From Turneriella sp. (GTDB taxonomy: Bacteria; Spirochaetota; Leptospiria; Turneriellales; Turneriellaceae): a stretch of 64,000 bases of DNA. The translations under genes were made by a program, and so were the position numbers. The number at the start of each line of letters is the position of its first letter. The first letter of the stretch is position 1. Shown piece by piece: positions 16,585 through 25,572 of this stretch. The stretch lies in NCBI GenBank assembly GCA_019186965.1, contig JABARV010000018.1:62001-126000 (forward strand), read 5' to 3'. Under the pieces are notes generated by a model. That model had not been told where the DNA came from and did no database searches. It was given only the letters and a program-made list of their open reading frames with translations.

Positions 16585-18455
16585 TAGAAACTAATTGTAC
16601 TCCTTAAGAAGACTCCCATAAAATCGGCATCCGCCGGGCCGCCTTTGGGTACGCCGTTCTTACTTACAATGTCCTCGATGGGCGTATCAAAGAAAGAGCC
16701 TGGAACAAAAAGCGAAGCGGTAAGTTGGAACATAAGGAGCGAATTCGGGAAGTATTGGATGGTGAGATTAATCTCTTGCCCTAAAGTTTGCCCCAACCGC
16801 TTTTGCGCTTCGAGTTCTGCACGCGAAACGTACGGGTTGTTGATGAGGTCTAAATTCGTGGGTGAAAAATTGACATCGGTTGAACCAGTATCTTGGAGGT
16901 GCCAAATATCGGCACGTACAACAAACTGGCGCCACATTTCAGTTCCAACACCCGCATGCAGGAGCAGCGACCCTGCCTTGCGGTTTGAATCAAACGGCGT
17001 ATCATCGATGCCGCCGTAGTTGACGTAACCTGAAGGGCGCACTCCCCAATAACGGCGCATGAGTGTACCGCCAATCCGGTCCCCTCGCATACCGATAAAT
17101 CCGTGCGAGGTCATATTACCGTTTTTATCGTATTTCGCTCCTTGTGCAAAGAAAAAGTCAAGCTCGGCCAAAGGAGATAAAAACCCTAAAATATTTTTTG
17201 TTTGTACTGAAACCCCTGCACCACCGCCAAAAGACGCGTAGTCTACCTGTGGTTGGCCTTGCCGTTTTAAATCAGAACCGGTGGAAAGAGCACCGTCGAC
17301 GTACACTTGAAGTTGTCTAAAAAACGGGAATTGTTCCTGTGCATTCCACGCAACACGAGCGCCTGTAAGCGCCGACCAATCGTTGTCGGAAAAATTGCCG
17401 ATGCGCCCGTTTTCAGAATAATCAGAACCGCCGTTGTTACCGCGCACGCGTGCGTAATACGCGTACACACGGGGGTCGATACGCATCTTAGTTAATTTTT
17501 TGACAAATGGCTCTCCACTTACTACAAACCCCGTACGGTATGTAGACACATCGCCGTTAAGCCCAGGAAGCTTTCCGCTATCGTTGCGCGAAAAATACTG
17601 GAACTCATCGTTCCACCTATCGTTTTCACCCGCGCCGTAACTATTCGCGCCTGAATAGACATCGAGTCCCAAAATTTTGACATCCAACACATCTTTCCAA
17701 TGGACATTAAACACAATCGCGTCTAAAATATCGCGCAACATATAATCGTTTTGGATACCACCAACGCTATAAAACTGGCGTCCAATAACGGTATCGATGG
17801 AAAGTCCACTTAAATTGAAAAATTCCCAAAAAATATTGGCGCGGGCAATACGCGTACCAGGATTGCCATTACCCTGCAACTGGAAACTTCCCCACACGCC
17901 GTCAAAACCGAATGACATTTCAAGCCCCACGCGCTGCTTGGGGAACATAAACGAAGTGTCGAATTTGGCGCGGGTGAGCGCAAGCCCCTGCGCGTCGTCG
18001 GTAGTGCGGATTTGGTAATCGTTCGTGCTGTTGAGCTGGCGCAAATCGGCATTGTTGTAGCCGTGGAATTCTTGCAGCATATTAAAGCCCCACAAAAATT
18101 CAAACTCAGGTTTGTCTTTTCTAATGGCAAATTGCCGTTCAAACTCGGGCACCCATTCACCGGTACGGTCAAGGCCGCCTGCAGAAAGTGGATTTTCTGT
18201 CGATTGGTCATCCTCCTTTGCGGTAGGCGCATTTTTATTCGTACCCTTTTCGTTTACATTAGGCCCATCTACTTTGAGTTTTGTTTTATCTTTTTTATTA
18301 TCTTTCGTGTTATCTGCATCGTCGTCTAAGCGTGGAATTTTAGGAAACTCCACTTGAGCACTCAGGCTAACCGTAGATATTAAAAAAACTCCGATACATA
18401 AACAAAAGACGATTTGTATTAGGTAATTTTTTTGTGTAGGTTGTATATTTTTCAT
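16584..18455 (-). CDS. Outer-membrane beta-barrel (porin-like) heading the operon
   Basis: A 623-residue protein. The ATG at 18455 is preceded by AAGGAA at good spacing and gives a signal peptide ending STVSLSAQ; the frame is open to 18518 but without a better start. A charged, Lys/Asp/Asn-rich linker of about 60 residues follows, then alternating aromatic strands (FEFLWGFNMLQEF, GFDGVWGSFQLQG, RVYAYYARV, FGGGAGVSVQ) and a C-terminal ...FLRSTISF, matching the terminal Phe of BAM substrates. It resembles alginate-export/porin-type barrels but I cannot name a family. As first gene it could give a route through the outer membrane for products made by the lipoproteins downstream. Confidence 0.75.
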   Translation of the reverse strand: MKNIQPTQKNYLIQIVFCLCIGVFLISTVSLSAQVEFPKIPRLDDDADNTKDNKKDKTKLKVDGPNVNEKGTNKNAPTAKEDDQSTENPLSAGGLDRTGEWVPEFERQFAIRKDKPEFEFLWGFNMLQEFHGYNNADLRQLNSTNDYQIRTTDDAQGLALTRAKFDTSFMFPKQRVGLEMSFGFDGVWGSFQLQGNGNPGTRIARANIFWEFFNLSGLSIDTVIGRQFYSVGGIQNDYMLRDILDAIVFNVHWKDVLDVKILGLDVYSGANSYGAGENDRWNDEFQYFSRNDSGKLPGLNGDVSTYRTGFVVSGEPFVKKLTKMRIDPRVYAYYARVRGNNGGSDYSENGRIGNFSDNDWSALTGARVAWNAQEQFPFFRQLQVYVDGALSTGSDLKRQGQPQVDYASFGGGAGVSVQTKNILGFLSPLAELDFFFAQGAKYDKNGNMTSHGFIGMRGDRIGGTLMRRYWGVRPSGYVNYGGIDDTPFDSNRKAGSLLLHAGVGTEMWRQFVVRADIWHLQDTGSTDVNFSPTNLDLINNPYVSRAELEAQKRLGQTLGQEINLTIQYFPNSLLMFQLTASLFVPGSFFDTPIEDIVSKNGVPKGGPADADFMGVFLRSTISF

Positions 18456-18502
18456 GAAATTCCTTATGTAAAACCAGTTGGGCAAAAATCCAATTGATTG
18501 GT

Positions 18503-18532
18503 ATAGTAGAATGAACACCTACCTTGCGTCAA
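18503..18532 (-). promoter_or_regulatory. Candidate promoter of the surface nuclease/PLD operon
   Basis: On the minus strand TTGACG (18532-18527) is followed after 18 nt by TACTAT (18508-18503); the start site would be near 18496, about 40 nt before the ATG. The -35 sits within a small palindrome, CCTTG-CGT-CAAGG at 18522-18534, which could be an operator. Confidence 0.45.
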
Positions 18533-18611
18533 GGCCAAAAAAAGCCTGCGGATTATCTTGAAACAACCCTTTTGTGGGTTCTCACCCCAGCTCTTGGGTT
18601 CAATTTGCCGC

Positions 18612-19772
18612 ATGGAAAAAAGTACTCCTAACTACTTGCGCGAAAAAGCCGAAGGGTATGTCCAGCAAATGTGTTCCATCTTTGAAAATGGGAAATACCC
18701 ACTTGTCGAAGTAACACGCCCTTGGTCAAAATATAATCCCACCATTTCGGGAGAATTCTCCCGCCCGCGTGCGCTTTACGCGTACCTCAACAGGGAGTTT
18801 GCAGCGCTACTCAATTTGGATGCAGAAATTAAAATATCGCCCTCGCGCACCAAAAGGGATTTGTACGACCCCCAACTTTTTAGCCAACTTTCCGAAGACG
18901 ATTGGGATTTACGCAAAAAGAAACTTTTTCTTTTTACTCCCGAACGCATCGACATTTCGCTAAACCGTCTCGAACACTACACAGGTACGCACGCGGAGGA
19001 TTTTCAAAAATACATCCTCTTTACTAACTACCGTATGCACATTGAGGCATTCCTAAAATTTTATCCCAATTGCGTAAAACCACAACGCGACGGCGTACAA
19101 ATGCCAGCATACCACCACAAAGAAGAAAACCAAAATGGAATTACCCTCGTCAATATTGGTGTAGGCCCTGCGAACGCAAAAACCATCACCGACCACATTG
19201 CAGTGCTGCGCCCCGATTTTATGCTTATGGTTGGCCATTGCGGCGGTTTAAGAAACCACCAAAATATTGGTGACTACGTTTTAGCATCTGCGTATATGCG
19301 CGCCGACGGGGTGATGCACGATGTATTACCTGCGCATGTGCCGGTGATTCCCAACTTTCTTATTAACTTAGCGCTAAGGCATGAACTCGAGAATGAAAAT
19401 ATTCCCTACCGCATGGGTACTGTTTTTACCACAAATAACCGCAACTGGGAATTCAACCAAAAGACGACTGTTGACGCTATGAAAATTTCGCGTTCTATAG
19501 CAGTCGATATGGAATCGGCGACGATTGCCGCCAACGGGTACCGTTACCGCATTCCCCACGCAACGCTTCTTTGCGTAAGCGACAAACCGCTCCATGGACG
19601 CCCTAAACTTTCGGGTGAAGCGCAATCTTTCTACCAAGACAGCAAAGAAAAACACTTGGAGATAGCTATACACACCGTCGAAAAAATACGCAGCCAGTTT
19701 CCCGACGGTTTACCCAGCGACGATGTACGTTCTTTCGACGAACCTCTTTTTGGAAGCGCGGGAAAAGACTAA
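18612..19772 (+). CDS. amn: AMP nucleosidase
   Basis: A 386-residue enzyme of the Amn type, which splits AMP into adenine and ribose 5-phosphate in the cytosol. The N-terminal regulatory part carries RPWSKYNPTISGEFSRPRALYAYL, characteristic of AMP nucleosidases; the C-terminal part is a nucleoside-phosphorylase fold with NIGVGPANAKTITDH, LMVGHCGGLR, VDMESATIAANG and CVSDKPLHG. The E. coli enzyme is about 100 residues longer, so this is the shorter form. I use the ATG at 18612; 18 extra upstream residues would look unstructured. Its TAA shares bases with the TAG of the convergent diguanylate cyclase. Confidence 0.9.
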   Translation: MEKSTPNYLREKAEGYVQQMCSIFENGKYPLVEVTRPWSKYNPTISGEFSRPRALYAYLNREFAALLNLDAEIKISPSRTKRDLYDPQLFSQLSEDDWDLRKKKLFLFTPERIDISLNRLEHYTGTHAEDFQKYILFTNYRMHIEAFLKFYPNCVKPQRDGVQMPAYHHKEENQNGITLVNIGVGPANAKTITDHIAVLRPDFMLMVGHCGGLRNHQNIGDYVLASAYMRADGVMHDVLPAHVPVIPNFLINLALRHELENENIPYRMGTVFTTNNRNWEFNQKTTVDAMKISRSIAVDMESATIAANGYRYRIPHATLLCVSDKPLHGRPKLSGEAQSFYQDSKEKHLEIAIHTVEKIRSQFPDGLPSDDVRSFDEPLFGSAGKD

Positions 19773-21217
19773 ATCGACACGCGATTGCGTCCTTGGTTTT
19801 TGCTTCGGTAGAGCGCTTTATCTGCGCGTTCAAGAAATTTTTCGAGGCTAAGCCTGCCCGTAGCGTGGCAAATTCCAACGCTTAATGTAACACCCAAGTC
19901 GCCCACCTTTGTTTTATACGGATGGCTTGCTGCTGCAAGGCGTACACGCTCTGCAAGAAGAAATGCATTCTCGCGTGTCACATTTGGAATAAATATGGCA
20001 AACTCCTCCCCACCAATCCTACTAAAAATTTCACTTTCGCGCAGTACACCACGGATTCTTTCTACAGTCTCTTTAAGTACCATATCTCCTATTTGGTGCC
20101 CATGCGTATCGTTGACTTTTTTGAAGTGGTCTATATCTAAAAGGAGTAATGCGTGCGAGTGGTTTAGCGGCACTGTGTATAATGCCTCCTCAACTATGCG
20201 AGTAAAGCCTCCTCGGTTTAATATTCCAGTGAGTATATCTTTTTCGGCGGCATCACTGAGTTTTTCAATTTCTTCTTCAACGGGTCGCAAGAAAAGATAA
20301 TTTCCCGCGACGTATGCGACAAGAAAGGTGGCAATTAGCGATAGCGCTAAACCCAAAAGCAACGCCATTGCATCCCTTGTTGCTTCACGGTAAATTTCAC
20401 TTTCTTCAAAACGCAAAGCGATAACCATCGCTACGCGCTCTTCTGCTTCGATACGCTGGAATGTATAAACGTACCTACCGCCGTCTTCGTAGACACGCGC
20501 AGGAACAATTGTACTACCAGAGCGTTCTATGTGGTTCCAGACTTTCTTATTCGGAAACTCTTTGCCTACAAGCGAAGGTTCTCCCTCTACTTTTTGCGGA
20601 TGTTGGAAAAGGACAATCCCATGCGCGTCGAGCGCGGTGATAAGAGATTTTCCGGGGAGTGAATAGCCTGCGAAAATATCTTCAAGCCACCCCACGCTAA
20701 GGGAGAGGTAAAGTACGCTTATTACTTTATCGTCTTCTAAAACGGGAATCGCGGCTACAATACTTGGCTTTCCAGTGATAAACCCAATTTGCAAACCGTC
20801 AATTTGGCCTACCTTAGTTTTAATAGCAAGGCTAAACCATTCGCGGTCGGATACATTAGCTTTACCCGTAAGTTTATGCGCATTACAGACGACACCACCT
20901 TTTGCGTCTACGACACCTGCGTTTGTATAATAGGGGTTCTTCTCAATAAATTTTTTAAAGAATTCTGAGCATGACTTCCCGCCTTCTACGACTTCGGGCA
21001 ATTGGGCAAGAATACGCAGGGACTGCAAAGTCTGTGCAACAAGTTCCTCTTGTTTTTCCGTGGCGTGCGCAAGAAGAGCTTTTGCGCGTACAATCGCATT
21101 CAACTTTGCTTGCTGAAAAGTGCGGTACGTAATAAAAGACGCCGATGCGAGAACCGGCAAGATGGCTATAAAAATTACAGAGGCGAGTAAAAACTTTCGC
21201 CGTAGGAGAGTACGCAT
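19769..21217 (-). CDS. Membrane diguanylate cyclase with periplasmic Cache-type sensor
   Basis: A 482-residue protein. A transmembrane helix near residues 10-30 is followed by a periplasmic sensor to about residue 270 (double-Cache-like, with YYTNAGVVDAKGGVVCN, DREWFSLA, GKPSIVAAIPV and GKSLITALDAHG). A second helix follows (ALLLGLALSLIATFLVAYVAG), then a GGDEF domain with DILTGILNRGGF, LLLDIDHFKKVND and the active-site motif RIGGEEFAIFIP, so it should make c-di-GMP. The inhibitory RxxD position upstream of the motif reads RESE, so feedback inhibition may be weak. It is the last gene of the operon; its ATG directly abuts the upstream stop. Confidence 0.9.
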   Translation of the reverse strand: MRTLLRRKFLLASVIFIAILPVLASASFITYRTFQQAKLNAIVRAKALLAHATEKQEELVAQTLQSLRILAQLPEVVEGGKSCSEFFKKFIEKNPYYTNAGVVDAKGGVVCNAHKLTGKANVSDREWFSLAIKTKVGQIDGLQIGFITGKPSIVAAIPVLEDDKVISVLYLSLSVGWLEDIFAGYSLPGKSLITALDAHGIVLFQHPQKVEGEPSLVGKEFPNKKVWNHIERSGSTIVPARVYEDGGRYVYTFQRIEAEERVAMVIALRFEESEIYREATRDAMALLLGLALSLIATFLVAYVAGNYLFLRPVEEEIEKLSDAAEKDILTGILNRGGFTRIVEEALYTVPLNHSHALLLLDIDHFKKVNDTHGHQIGDMVLKETVERIRGVLRESEIFSRIGGEEFAIFIPNVTRENAFLLAERVRLAAASHPYKTKVGDLGVTLSVGICHATGRLSLEKFLERADKALYRSKNQGRNRVSI

Positions 21218-22408
21218 TTATCGTTTTCTCCGTGGAGAAAAACGGACTCGGCGTAAAGAATTACGCGTAGCCTCGAGAACCTTAAACTTGCCAATAGGTA
21301 ATTCCAACTCTTCTTCGGTTAAAGGGATACGCAACAGGTTTGTTATAAGGTACCCGCCAAGCGTTTCAAAATTATCTTTAGGAATACTCAACGAGAACTC
21401 TCTGGCAAAATCATCGATATCCATAACGCAATCGATATCAAACGCATTCCCTTCTGCTTTCCTGAGGTATTGTGTTTCTAATTTTTGGTCGTGGCTAAAA
21501 ATATCGCCCACCAACTCTTCTGCAAGGTTTTCTTCGGTTACCATGCCCAGTATAACACCGTATTCGCTCACCACAAAAACCATTGGTGCGGCGATGCGTC
21601 GCATTTCTGCATGCAACGCGTCGAGCTTCATTGAGTATGGATAAAAAACGGCGGGTTTCATCATTTGTCGAATGCGTGTACTGGCAGGCATCGAAAGCGC
21701 GTCGCGTAAATCCAGATAGCCGATAATCTCGGCGGGGATATTTTCGTACACAGGATAGCGCGAGTACGAACTCTTTTCGATAATTTCCGCACACTCCCCC
21801 AGCGTCGCCCCCGCTGGGAGCGAAGAGATTTCATTCATGGGGGTCATGATTTCACTAATCATCGTGCTGGAATACGCCGCCAACGATTCGGTTAAAGGCA
21901 ATCGGCTTTCACCAGTGTGTTCTGAAATAAACCTAAACACTTCAAGCCGCGCATCTTCGCCCCGTACAGCCCCTACTTTGCCGATTAAGCGTGAAATTTT
22001 TAAGAAAATATAACTCATCGGTAACAGTAAGTAATAGAACATCCAAATGAGGGAGTAGCTTTTTTCTAATAAGCGCAAGTTCTTGCGACGCCCAATCGCC
22101 TTTGGCAACACTTCGCCGATGAGCAAAAACAACATGAGTTCAACCAAAAACTGCACCACTTTTACGTAGAATTCTTTATTCGCAGGCATAAATGAATCAA
22201 ACGCCAAGGTGCCGCAAACAATCGCTAAGTTGTTCCCTGTAAGGAGCATTGCGATGATGTCGTTTTTGCTGTGAAAAAGTTTTTCGAGCTTGTGTCGATT
22301 ACCGTTGGTCACCGAAAGCGGATTTAGCGAAAAGAAAGCAACCTCCGTTGCCGAAAAAAAAGCACTCCCCGCCAAACAAAAAATAAAAATGACAATGCTA
22401 AGCAGCAT
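21218..22408 (-). CDS. CNNM/CorC (HlyC-like) transmembrane protein, second copy
   Basis: A 396-residue member of the CNNM-CBS-CorC family (magnesium/cobalt efflux-associated, formerly called hemolysins). The N-terminal membrane domain shows FFSATEVAFFSLNP and GNNLAIVCGTLAF, then LLIGEVLPKAIGR. A CBS pair follows (ISEIMTPMNEISSLPAGATLGECAEIIEKSSYSRYPVYE and VFVVSEYGVILGMVTEENLAEELVGDI), then the CorC_HlyC domain to the C-terminus (GGYLITNLLRIPLTEEELELPIGKFKVLEA). Its ATG overlaps the end of the first CNNM gene by 11 bp. Only about 30-35 per cent identity to that copy by eye, so the pair is old. Confidence 0.88.
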   Translation of the reverse strand: MLLSIVIFIFCLAGSAFFSATEVAFFSLNPLSVTNGNRHKLEKLFHSKNDIIAMLLTGNNLAIVCGTLAFDSFMPANKEFYVKVVQFLVELMLFLLIGEVLPKAIGRRKNLRLLEKSYSLIWMFYYLLLPMSYIFLKISRLIGKVGAVRGEDARLEVFRFISEHTGESRLPLTESLAAYSSTMISEIMTPMNEISSLPAGATLGECAEIIEKSSYSRYPVYENIPAEIIGYLDLRDALSMPASTRIRQMMKPAVFYPYSMKLDALHAEMRRIAAPMVFVVSEYGVILGMVTEENLAEELVGDIFSHDQKLETQYLRKAEGNAFDIDCVMDIDDFAREFSLSIPKDNFETLGGYLITNLLRIPLTEEELELPIGKFKVLEATRNSLRRVRFSPRRKR

Positions 22409-23633
22409 TCTTCCTCACCCATAACACAAACGAAGCAATTTTATGATCGACAACTAAAAAATCTTTGAAAACCAAATGTCCAATTTCCAGTTCTGCATCG
22501 CCGTGCGGAAAACCGTCAAATTTTTCTAAAAGAAATCCACCGATGGTTTCTGAAAGCGCGGCATCGAAAGTCGTTCTAAAAATTTCATTGAACCGATCGA
22601 GTGGCATTTGTGCCGCCACACGGTAACGACGAGCATCGATGGGGGTTAAGTATTCGTCGACGGGTGCCGTCTTGAAACTTGAGCCTAAAATGTGATTCAA
22701 AACACCGCGCAGCGTCACCATGCCCATAAAGGCTCCCGATTCATCGACAACTCCCGCAAGGTCGCGCCGTGCATCGATGAGAAATGAAAGCGCACGCGAA
22801 AGCGACATGCTGGCGGGTAGAAAATCCAACGAATACATTTTCTCTTCGATATTTTTCTTTTTAAGAAGCGCTAACTGCACCATACCGCGCAGGTACACCA
22901 CACCTTGAATATCGCGCGGATTCTTTTCGTAAATTGTCGCAAAGCTGTGTGTGCTTTGGCTAAATGCTTTTTTACACTGGGCGAGTGTCGAGTGTGTGGG
23001 CAACATCAAAAGTTGCGAGCGTGGTATCATTGCGGCGTAAATGGTGTTATGGTGGAAAGCGATGGAGCGAGAGAGCATGTGCATCTCTTCACCTTTGAGC
23101 AAACCGTGACGTTCGGCGAAGCGAACCGCCTCTAAGAGTTCACTTTCGGTAAGATCGCTCTTAACACCTTTAAGAGGTTTTACTGCGGCGTTGGCAATTT
23201 TGTCGAACGGTATTGTGAAACGGCTCGACAAACGAAACCAGCCACGCAAAGGGAGCTGCAACGCCCGAATCCACAAATCTTTGAACACAAGCGCGATGAT
23301 TTTGGGAATAACCTCGCCAAAAGTGAGTACATAGAGAGTGATGATAATCGGCAGCACTACATGTCGGTGGCTAAAATCGCCGAAGAGTTCGAGCAACCAC
23401 GCTTCGCCCGCGTCGGTGATGCCGATGTTGACAACAAGATTCCCTAGAAGCACCCCTGTGATAACCCGCTCCGGTTTTTTTAACCAACCGATAATCGTCT
23501 TTCTTAGCTTAGGTGAAAAAACATCGGTTGTGCCGCGCTTTAAGCGTTGGATATCTTGAGAAAAAATGGCGGCTTCGCTTCCCGAAAAAAAAGCGGAAAA
23601 CGCGGTGAGGATAAAGATAAGAAAAAGTATCAT
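22398..23633 (-). CDS. CNNM/CorC (HlyC-like) transmembrane protein, first copy
   Basis: A 411-residue protein of the same family as the following gene. Membrane domain with FFSGSEAAIFSQD and LLGNLVVNIGITDAGEAWLLELF, then TFGEVIPKIIAL; a CBS pair with AAMIPRSQLLMLPTHSTLAQC and DLAGVVDESGAFMGMVTLRGVLNHILG; C-terminal CorC_HlyC domain with IGGFLLEKFDGFPHGDAELEIGHLVF. Such proteins sit in the inner membrane and bind nucleotide at the CBS pair; the transported ion is not certain from sequence. Two non-identical CNNM proteins in tandem may form a heterodimer. The stop of the preceding unknown gene touches this start. Confidence 0.88.
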   Translation of the reverse strand: MILFLIFILTAFSAFFSGSEAAIFSQDIQRLKRGTTDVFSPKLRKTIIGWLKKPERVITGVLLGNLVVNIGITDAGEAWLLELFGDFSHRHVVLPIIITLYVLTFGEVIPKIIALVFKDLWIRALQLPLRGWFRLSSRFTIPFDKIANAAVKPLKGVKSDLTESELLEAVRFAERHGLLKGEEMHMLSRSIAFHHNTIYAAMIPRSQLLMLPTHSTLAQCKKAFSQSTHSFATIYEKNPRDIQGVVYLRGMVQLALLKKKNIEEKMYSLDFLPASMSLSRALSFLIDARRDLAGVVDESGAFMGMVTLRGVLNHILGSSFKTAPVDEYLTPIDARRYRVAAQMPLDRFNEIFRTTFDAALSETIGGFLLEKFDGFPHGDAELEIGHLVFKDFLVVDHKIASFVLWVRKNAA

Positions 23634-24104
23634 CTAATAACGTAAATCGCGTAAGGCCGACGCAGCAACGTGGACAAGTGTTCCCGTATACACTTGACGA
23701 ATGCTCCGAATTTTGCGCTTTGTAGTTGCCGGCGGAAGTCCATAGCCTTCAATGCTTGGCGGTAATTCATTTGCTGCAAGCCGTGTAAACTCTTTGAATT
23801 CCACACGGTACGTTACTCCACGCCGTAAAAAATCGCGTAGCTTATTATTTGTATAATCCCACTTGTCGATGCGGTAGCGTAGAAGAAAAATTGAACCATC
23901 CAAATCATAAAAGAGAAGATAGTTTCCATCCGCACTTTGGTATTTTAAAAACACCTCACCTTCTATCTTTTTTGTTTCAAAAAATTTTTCTAAAGTTAAA
24001 TCGTCGCTTGCTAAAAATGCAAATACGCTTTTTAAAAGGAAAAAGAAAATTACGATAAAACTTAGAACGTATTTTAAAGCTCCCGCCCCGTTTCGTATTT
24101 TCAC
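23634..24104 (-). CDS. Small exported protein of unknown function
   Basis: A 156-residue protein starting at GTG, placed directly after the HEAT-repeat gene stop and directly before the first CNNM gene. A hydrophobic segment (YVLSFIVIFFFLLKSVFAFLA) near the N-terminus is a signal peptide or anchor. The mature part is beta-rich (GEVFLKYQSADGNYLLFYDLDGSIFLLRYRIDKW, GVTYRVEFKEF), suggesting a small barrel or OB-like fold, and the C-terminus is basic. No family recognised. Its place between an exported HEAT protein and ion-transport proteins suggests an envelope role only in general terms. Confidence 0.65.
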   Translation of the reverse strand: MKIRNGAGALKYVLSFIVIFFFLLKSVFAFLASDDLTLEKFFETKKIEGEVFLKYQSADGNYLLFYDLDGSIFLLRYRIDKWDYTNNKLRDFLRRGVTYRVEFKEFTRLAANELPPSIEGYGLPPATTKRKIRSIRQVYTGTLVHVAASALRDLRY

Positions 24105-25283
24105 TTATTCCTCATTGGTGCGTTCACTTTCTGTATTTTTATCAAGCATGTTTAACGCCTTTTTGGCTTCACGCTGGATTTTTATCGAGGGGTCATATTT
24201 AGATTTATACTCTAAAAGTGGGCGTGCATCGGGAATTTTAAGTATTCCAATTTGTCGCACTGCACGCAAACGCACCATCTCATCATCATCACGCGCCATA
24301 GCAAATAAAATATCTTTTACTTCGTCGTCTTTAAGAAGAATAAGACCAGAGATAATTTGCATACGAAAGCGCGTATAGCGCTTTTTCTCGTCATTACTTT
24401 CCATAGCTTCAATTTTGGTTAGCACTTTTTTTAACTTTGCCTTGGCTTCATGGATTTGTGCCTTCCCTAAAGCGTATGCAGCAGAACCACGCACGGTTAA
24501 AGATTCCGCTTCGTCTTCAAAAATTTTCATTACGTGGTCTTTGAGAGTTGCAGACCACGCGGAAGACTCAGCGAGGTATTTAAGAATACCGCTGCGGTAA
24601 TCGGAATATGTATCGGCTGTTTGCAATTTTTCGAGTAAAAAAGGTTCTAACGAATAATCTTTATAAACGCTCAAAAGGTGGATTAAATCTGCAACGCGAT
24701 TTCCCGCCTTTGTAAAATCTTGTTCCTTTACTTCACGTAGAATAGCGCCCCTTGCAGATTCCGGCTTCTTTTTTGCAAGAGCCCCCACTGTTGAAAAAAA
24801 CAACTGGTCGTTATTTTTATCGTCTAAAAAAACAGCTAATGTATCGTCTAAATCGTGAAAAGAAGCAGAACCTATGAACTCCGCCATTTTTCTCAGTACA
24901 AGAGGGTCTTTACTCTTGCAGGTCTTCTTAAGCTCGGGAAGTAATTGCTTTTGCTCATCTGCACTCAACCGCGAAAGCGTATTTAACGTATCGCGCACTT
25001 GTAGTGAGTTGCCATATTTTAATACTTCACGTATACGTTCTATAAGCGCTGTATGGTCTTTTTTTTTCTCTTCTTTAATACTATCTTTTTTTTCTACACT
25101 TTTTTCATGTGTGTCGTTTTTCTTTTCAATTTGGTTTTTAGGTTCCGGCGGAGCGCTTTTGTGCGGCGCTTGGGGAGACGCATAAAGCGAGAAAGCAGCT
25201 ACAAAAAATACTGCAAACCTTAAATAGCGCCTATAGCTATATTTTTTTGCCTTAAAAGCTGTCCCCAAAGCACAAAGGAGCAT
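24105..25283 (-). CDS. Exported HEAT-repeat protein
   Basis: A 392-residue protein. The ATG at 25283 lies directly after the hisE stop; longer starts would run inside hisE. A signal peptide (RFAVFFVAAFSLYAS) is followed by a Lys/Glu-rich low-complexity linker of about 45 residues, then a helical solenoid to the C-terminus with HEAT/armadillo-like units, for example VRGSAAYALGKAQIHEAKAKL, MVRLRAVRQIGILKIPDARPLL and SIKIQREAKKALNML. Such proteins serve as periplasmic scaffolds. Leptospirales have many exported HEAT or TPR proteins, but I cannot assign a partner. Confidence 0.8.
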   Translation of the reverse strand: MLLCALGTAFKAKKYSYRRYLRFAVFFVAAFSLYASPQAPHKSAPPEPKNQIEKKNDTHEKSVEKKDSIKEEKKKDHTALIERIREVLKYGNSLQVRDTLNTLSRLSADEQKQLLPELKKTCKSKDPLVLRKMAEFIGSASFHDLDDTLAVFLDDKNNDQLFFSTVGALAKKKPESARGAILREVKEQDFTKAGNRVADLIHLLSVYKDYSLEPFLLEKLQTADTYSDYRSGILKYLAESSAWSATLKDHVMKIFEDEAESLTVRGSAAYALGKAQIHEAKAKLKKVLTKIEAMESNDEKKRYTRFRMQIISGLILLKDDEVKDILFAMARDDDEMVRLRAVRQIGILKIPDARPLLEYKSKYDPSIKIQREAKKALNMLDKNTESERTNEE

Positions 25284-25284
25284 T

Positions 25285-25572
25285 TTAACTGCGGTGGCGT
25301 TTTTTGAGTTCTTGGATAATATCTCCGAGCGACCAGCCTTGCGCCACGAGTGAAACCATGAAATGATAAAGTAAATCCGCACCTTCATAGACCGCTTTTT
25401 CTTTATCGGCATTTTGGGCGTCTAATATATACTCAATCGACTCTTCGCCGACCTTTTGGAGTATTTTTTGTGGCCCCGCCTCAAAAAGTTTGGTCGAGTA
25501 AGAGCCCTCGGGGCGCTCTTTATACCTTTCTTTAAGTAAAGCTTCTAAACTTGCAAGGAAGTCTAAATCCAT
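25285..25572 (-). CDS. hisE: Phosphoribosyl-ATP pyrophosphatase
   Basis: A 95-residue protein of full family length; it hydrolyses phosphoribosyl-ATP to phosphoribosyl-AMP, step two of histidine synthesis, in the cytosol. The all-alpha NTP-pyrophosphohydrolase signature is clear: SYSTKLFEAGPQKILQKVGEESIEYILDA with the E-EE-E metal ligands, then EGADLLYHFMVSLVAQG with the second acidic pair. It is separate from hisI here and embedded after mlaD: its ATG overlaps the mlaD stop by one base. No other his gene is in the window. Confidence 0.94.
   Translation of the reverse strand: MDLDFLASLEALLKERYKERPEGSYSTKLFEAGPQKILQKVGEESIEYILDAQNADKEKAVYEGADLLYHFMVSLVAQGWSLGDIIQELKKRHRS

Noticed and set aside
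18571-18600. Small AACCC/GGGTT hairpin upstream of amn as an attenuator or riboswitch
   Set aside because: Only five pairs, no T run and no recognised aptamer.
8494-18611. Calling 8.5-18.5 kb a genomic island
   Set aside because: No tRNA, integrase or attachment repeat is visible at either edge; only a base-composition impression and the DUF1564-like gene suggest it.
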